From CAIRTT01 sp046075665 (GTDB lineage Bacteria > Armatimonadota > Armatimonadia > Armatimonadales > Armatimonadaceae), in the NCBI GenBank assembly GCA_046075665.1, contig JBJTQN010000165.1, positions 1-5,780 on the forward strand: DNA of 5,780 nt, read 5' to 3'. The translations under genes were made by a program, and so were the position numbers. This document shows positions 4,319 to 5,780 of the stretch, piece by piece; position 1 is the stretch's first letter, and each line of letters starts with the position of its first letter. The notes below the pieces were generated by a model. It saw nothing but the letters and a program-made list of their open reading frames with translations, was not told the origin of the DNA and did no database searches.

Positions 4319-5780
4319 GGGACAAGCCCACGCGTGCGGCTGTAGCGCTGGTCGAGGAGGAGCAATGCGGCCCGTGAGCCTATCTGCTCGGGGGCGGAAA
4401 GATTGTAAACATCCGATGCCCTCACAATCGGCTCCAGATGCGTCGTCGCAAGAAATGGAAGCCACAGACGCACTCCCCGGCCACGGAGCGGTGCAACCGA
4501 AAATGCCTCATTTTGCAGCCCCCGCATGGCATATCCAAGGCTGCCATCGTGGTCGATTAGCTGTTTGCTGGCATACGCATGGAAAATGGCCTGGCGGTGC
4601 CAGTAAACATCCCCCGTCAACACGTACAAGCGCAGGAGGTCAAACCACACGATGCTGGAAAATGTATCCGCTCCACTGTGGCCGGTCGCGATAATGCTCG
4701 TCCCACGCGTGCCGCGGCCCTTGGGAAATGCCTGGTCATGGGAGCCATCCGGTACCGCAATGTCGTGATAATACGTCCACGAACAAACAAAGTCTGCCGC
4801 CGTCCCGGCGTGCCGTAAGTACGCACGATCTCCCGTCAGGTCAAACAGCGCGAGCAACGCAGAGAGCGCCTTCACACCCGCTTCCTTATCGATGACATCC
4901 GGGTTGTCTGGCGTCCCGCCCACAAAATTGTATGCCGCAACTTGGTTCACCAGGAGATGTTGACCGGCAAGCAATGCGGCATCCCGGTAGCGCCGCTCCT
5001 TCGTGATGACAAATAAGTCGACCAACAGCGGAATGATATGTGCGGTATTCGTTGTGGATGCATTGAACACACTGCCATCGTGGTTCCACGCCCGCGGAAA
5101 TCCACCATCCGATGCCTGATACCCCAGTAACTTATCTACGACTTTCGTGACAAACGGGCGCCACTCTGAATGTGTGATGCCACTCTTACGCGCAGCGCTG
5201 TCTGCCTGCAGGATGCCGCTAAGACCATCCACAATCACCCGAAGGTAACTCTCATACGAACGCCAGCGAACGGTTCCTGGTCCCGTGATGTCAAACCAGG
5301 TCCGTGGGATGCCCTGAGGGGAGAGACAGCTTCCAATGAAGAATTCGATGAGCTGTACGGCGTGAGTATTGGCATCCGGAATGACTTTGTCCTTGCGAGA
5401 AAGGAGGAGAGCCGCCGCCTGTGTCGCCTGCCCGATGAAGCCAAACTGACAGCTGGTGTCAATCGCAAAGCCATCCGGGATACGGACACTGAACGGTAGC
5501 GTGGGAACGCCATTCACTGGAGCAAGATAGCGGGCCAGAACATCCAGCTGCTGCTGCTCGATTTGTACGAGACTTGGGCTTGCAGGGGATGCGACCCGAT
5601 TTCCGATGGCGGTACGAAGTACTTTAGATGCGACATCGGAGAATTGAGAGGCACTCCCCGTAACGATGCGTAGCTTGTGACTGGATTTTGTTCCGGCACT
5701 TAATGGTTGCGCCCGGAAGACAAAGCGGTTGTTATCGATGCTGGGACCGTGCACATACGTCCGAGAGCCCTCGGTCCCAG
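4315..5780 (-). CDS. Alpha-helical-barrel (glycosidase/epimerase-like) protein, 5' partial
   Basis: On the - strand the frame is open from the window edge (first whole codon 5778-5776) to TAG at 4317-4315, giving 487 visible residues; the start lies beyond 5780. GTG 5754 is only an internal Val in that longer frame. The first 65 or so residues look like beta-structure. From about 75 on the chain shows paired helices with recurring aromatic and TGD turns, as in six-hairpin (alpha/alpha) barrel carbohydrate enzymes. Marks are Q-A-S-D-G-G-F-P-R-A-W (221-231), D-K-E-A-G (297-301), L-T-G-D-R-A-Y-L (314-321), I-I-A-T-G-H-S-G-A-D (362-371) and L-T-G-D-V-Y-W (387-393). Such D-G-G-[FW]-P and T-G-D patterns occur in uronyl epimerase-like and glycoside hydrolase proteins. 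I cannot name the family or catalytic residues. No link to metal handling is visible. An export signal, if any, would be outside the window. Confidence 0.65.
   Translation of the reverse strand, partial: GTEGSRTYVHGPSIDNNRFVFRAQPLSAGTKSSHKLRIVTGSASQFSDVASKVLRTAIGNRVASPASPSLVQIEQQQLDVLARYLAPVNGVPTLPFSVRIPDGFAIDTSCQFGFIGQATQAAALLLSRKDKVIPDANTHAVQLIEFFIGSCLSPQGIPRTWFDITGPGTVRWRSYESYLRVIVDGLSGILQADSAARKSGITHSEWRPFVTKVVDKLLGYQASDGGFPRAWNHDGSVFNASTTNTAHIIPLLVDLFVITKERRYRDAALLAGQHLLVNQVAAYNFVGGTPDNPDVIDKEAGVKALSALLALFDLTGDRAYLRHAGTAADFVCSWTYYHDIAVPDGSHDQAFPKGRGTRGTSIIATGHSGADTFSSIVWFDLLRLYVLTGDVYWHRQAIFHAYASKQLIDHDGSLGYAMRGLQNEAFSVAPLRGRGVRLWLPFLATTHLEPIVRASDVYNLSAPEQIGSRAALLLLDQRYSRTRGLVP

Noticed and set aside
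1..5780. CRISPR array, tRNA, rRNA, insertion sequence or attachment site
   Set aside because: No regularly spaced repeats, tRNA-like cloverleaf, rRNA signature, transposase motif or flanking terminal repeats were seen on either strand.

Overview
The window joins two unlike pieces of DNA. Bases 1-189 are AT-rich (about 33% G+C by hand count) and carry the 3' end of a gene with a short Cys/His zinc-binding motif. The rest is clearly more GC-rich (by eye, mid-50s %). It reads as bacterial: there are Shine-Dalgarno sites, a 4-base coupled gene overlap, secretion signals and a probable outer-membrane beta-barrel. The barrel means a diderm (Gram-negative type) host. The protein families look like those of environmental bacteria such as Acidobacteriota, Armatimonadota or Proteobacteria. 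This comes from memory of family patterns, so the taxonomic call is weak.

Layout. 1-189: partial + strand zinc-knuckle-like protein. 188-211: hairpin at its stop codon. 190-369: non-coding, with an 8-bp perfect inverted repeat (312-340) that could be an operator. 370-4318: four + strand genes that look like one metal-handling (probably copper) operon. In order they encode a small Cys-rich secreted protein or lipoprotein, a FixH/YtkA-like protein with two His-rich modules, a fusion of an eight-cysteine domain to an outer-membrane barrel-type protein, and a Met/Gly/His-rich protein of a conserved but uncharacterised type. 4315-5780: a convergent - strand gene for an alpha-helical-barrel (glycosidase/epimerase-like) protein, cut by the window edge. 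Its stop codon overlaps the stop of the fourth operon gene.

How the genes may work together (inference). The operon products expose soft-metal ligands (CC, CCC, MPEM..M, HxHP, RQHPHD) and at least three are predicted to act in the cell envelope. They could capture or buffer copper or a similar metal in the periplasm and pass it to or across the outer membrane. No P-type ATPase, multicopper oxidase, RND pump or metal regulator is visible, so the set is either auxiliary to genes outside the window or a less-described metal-binding module. The - strand gene looks unrelated to it.
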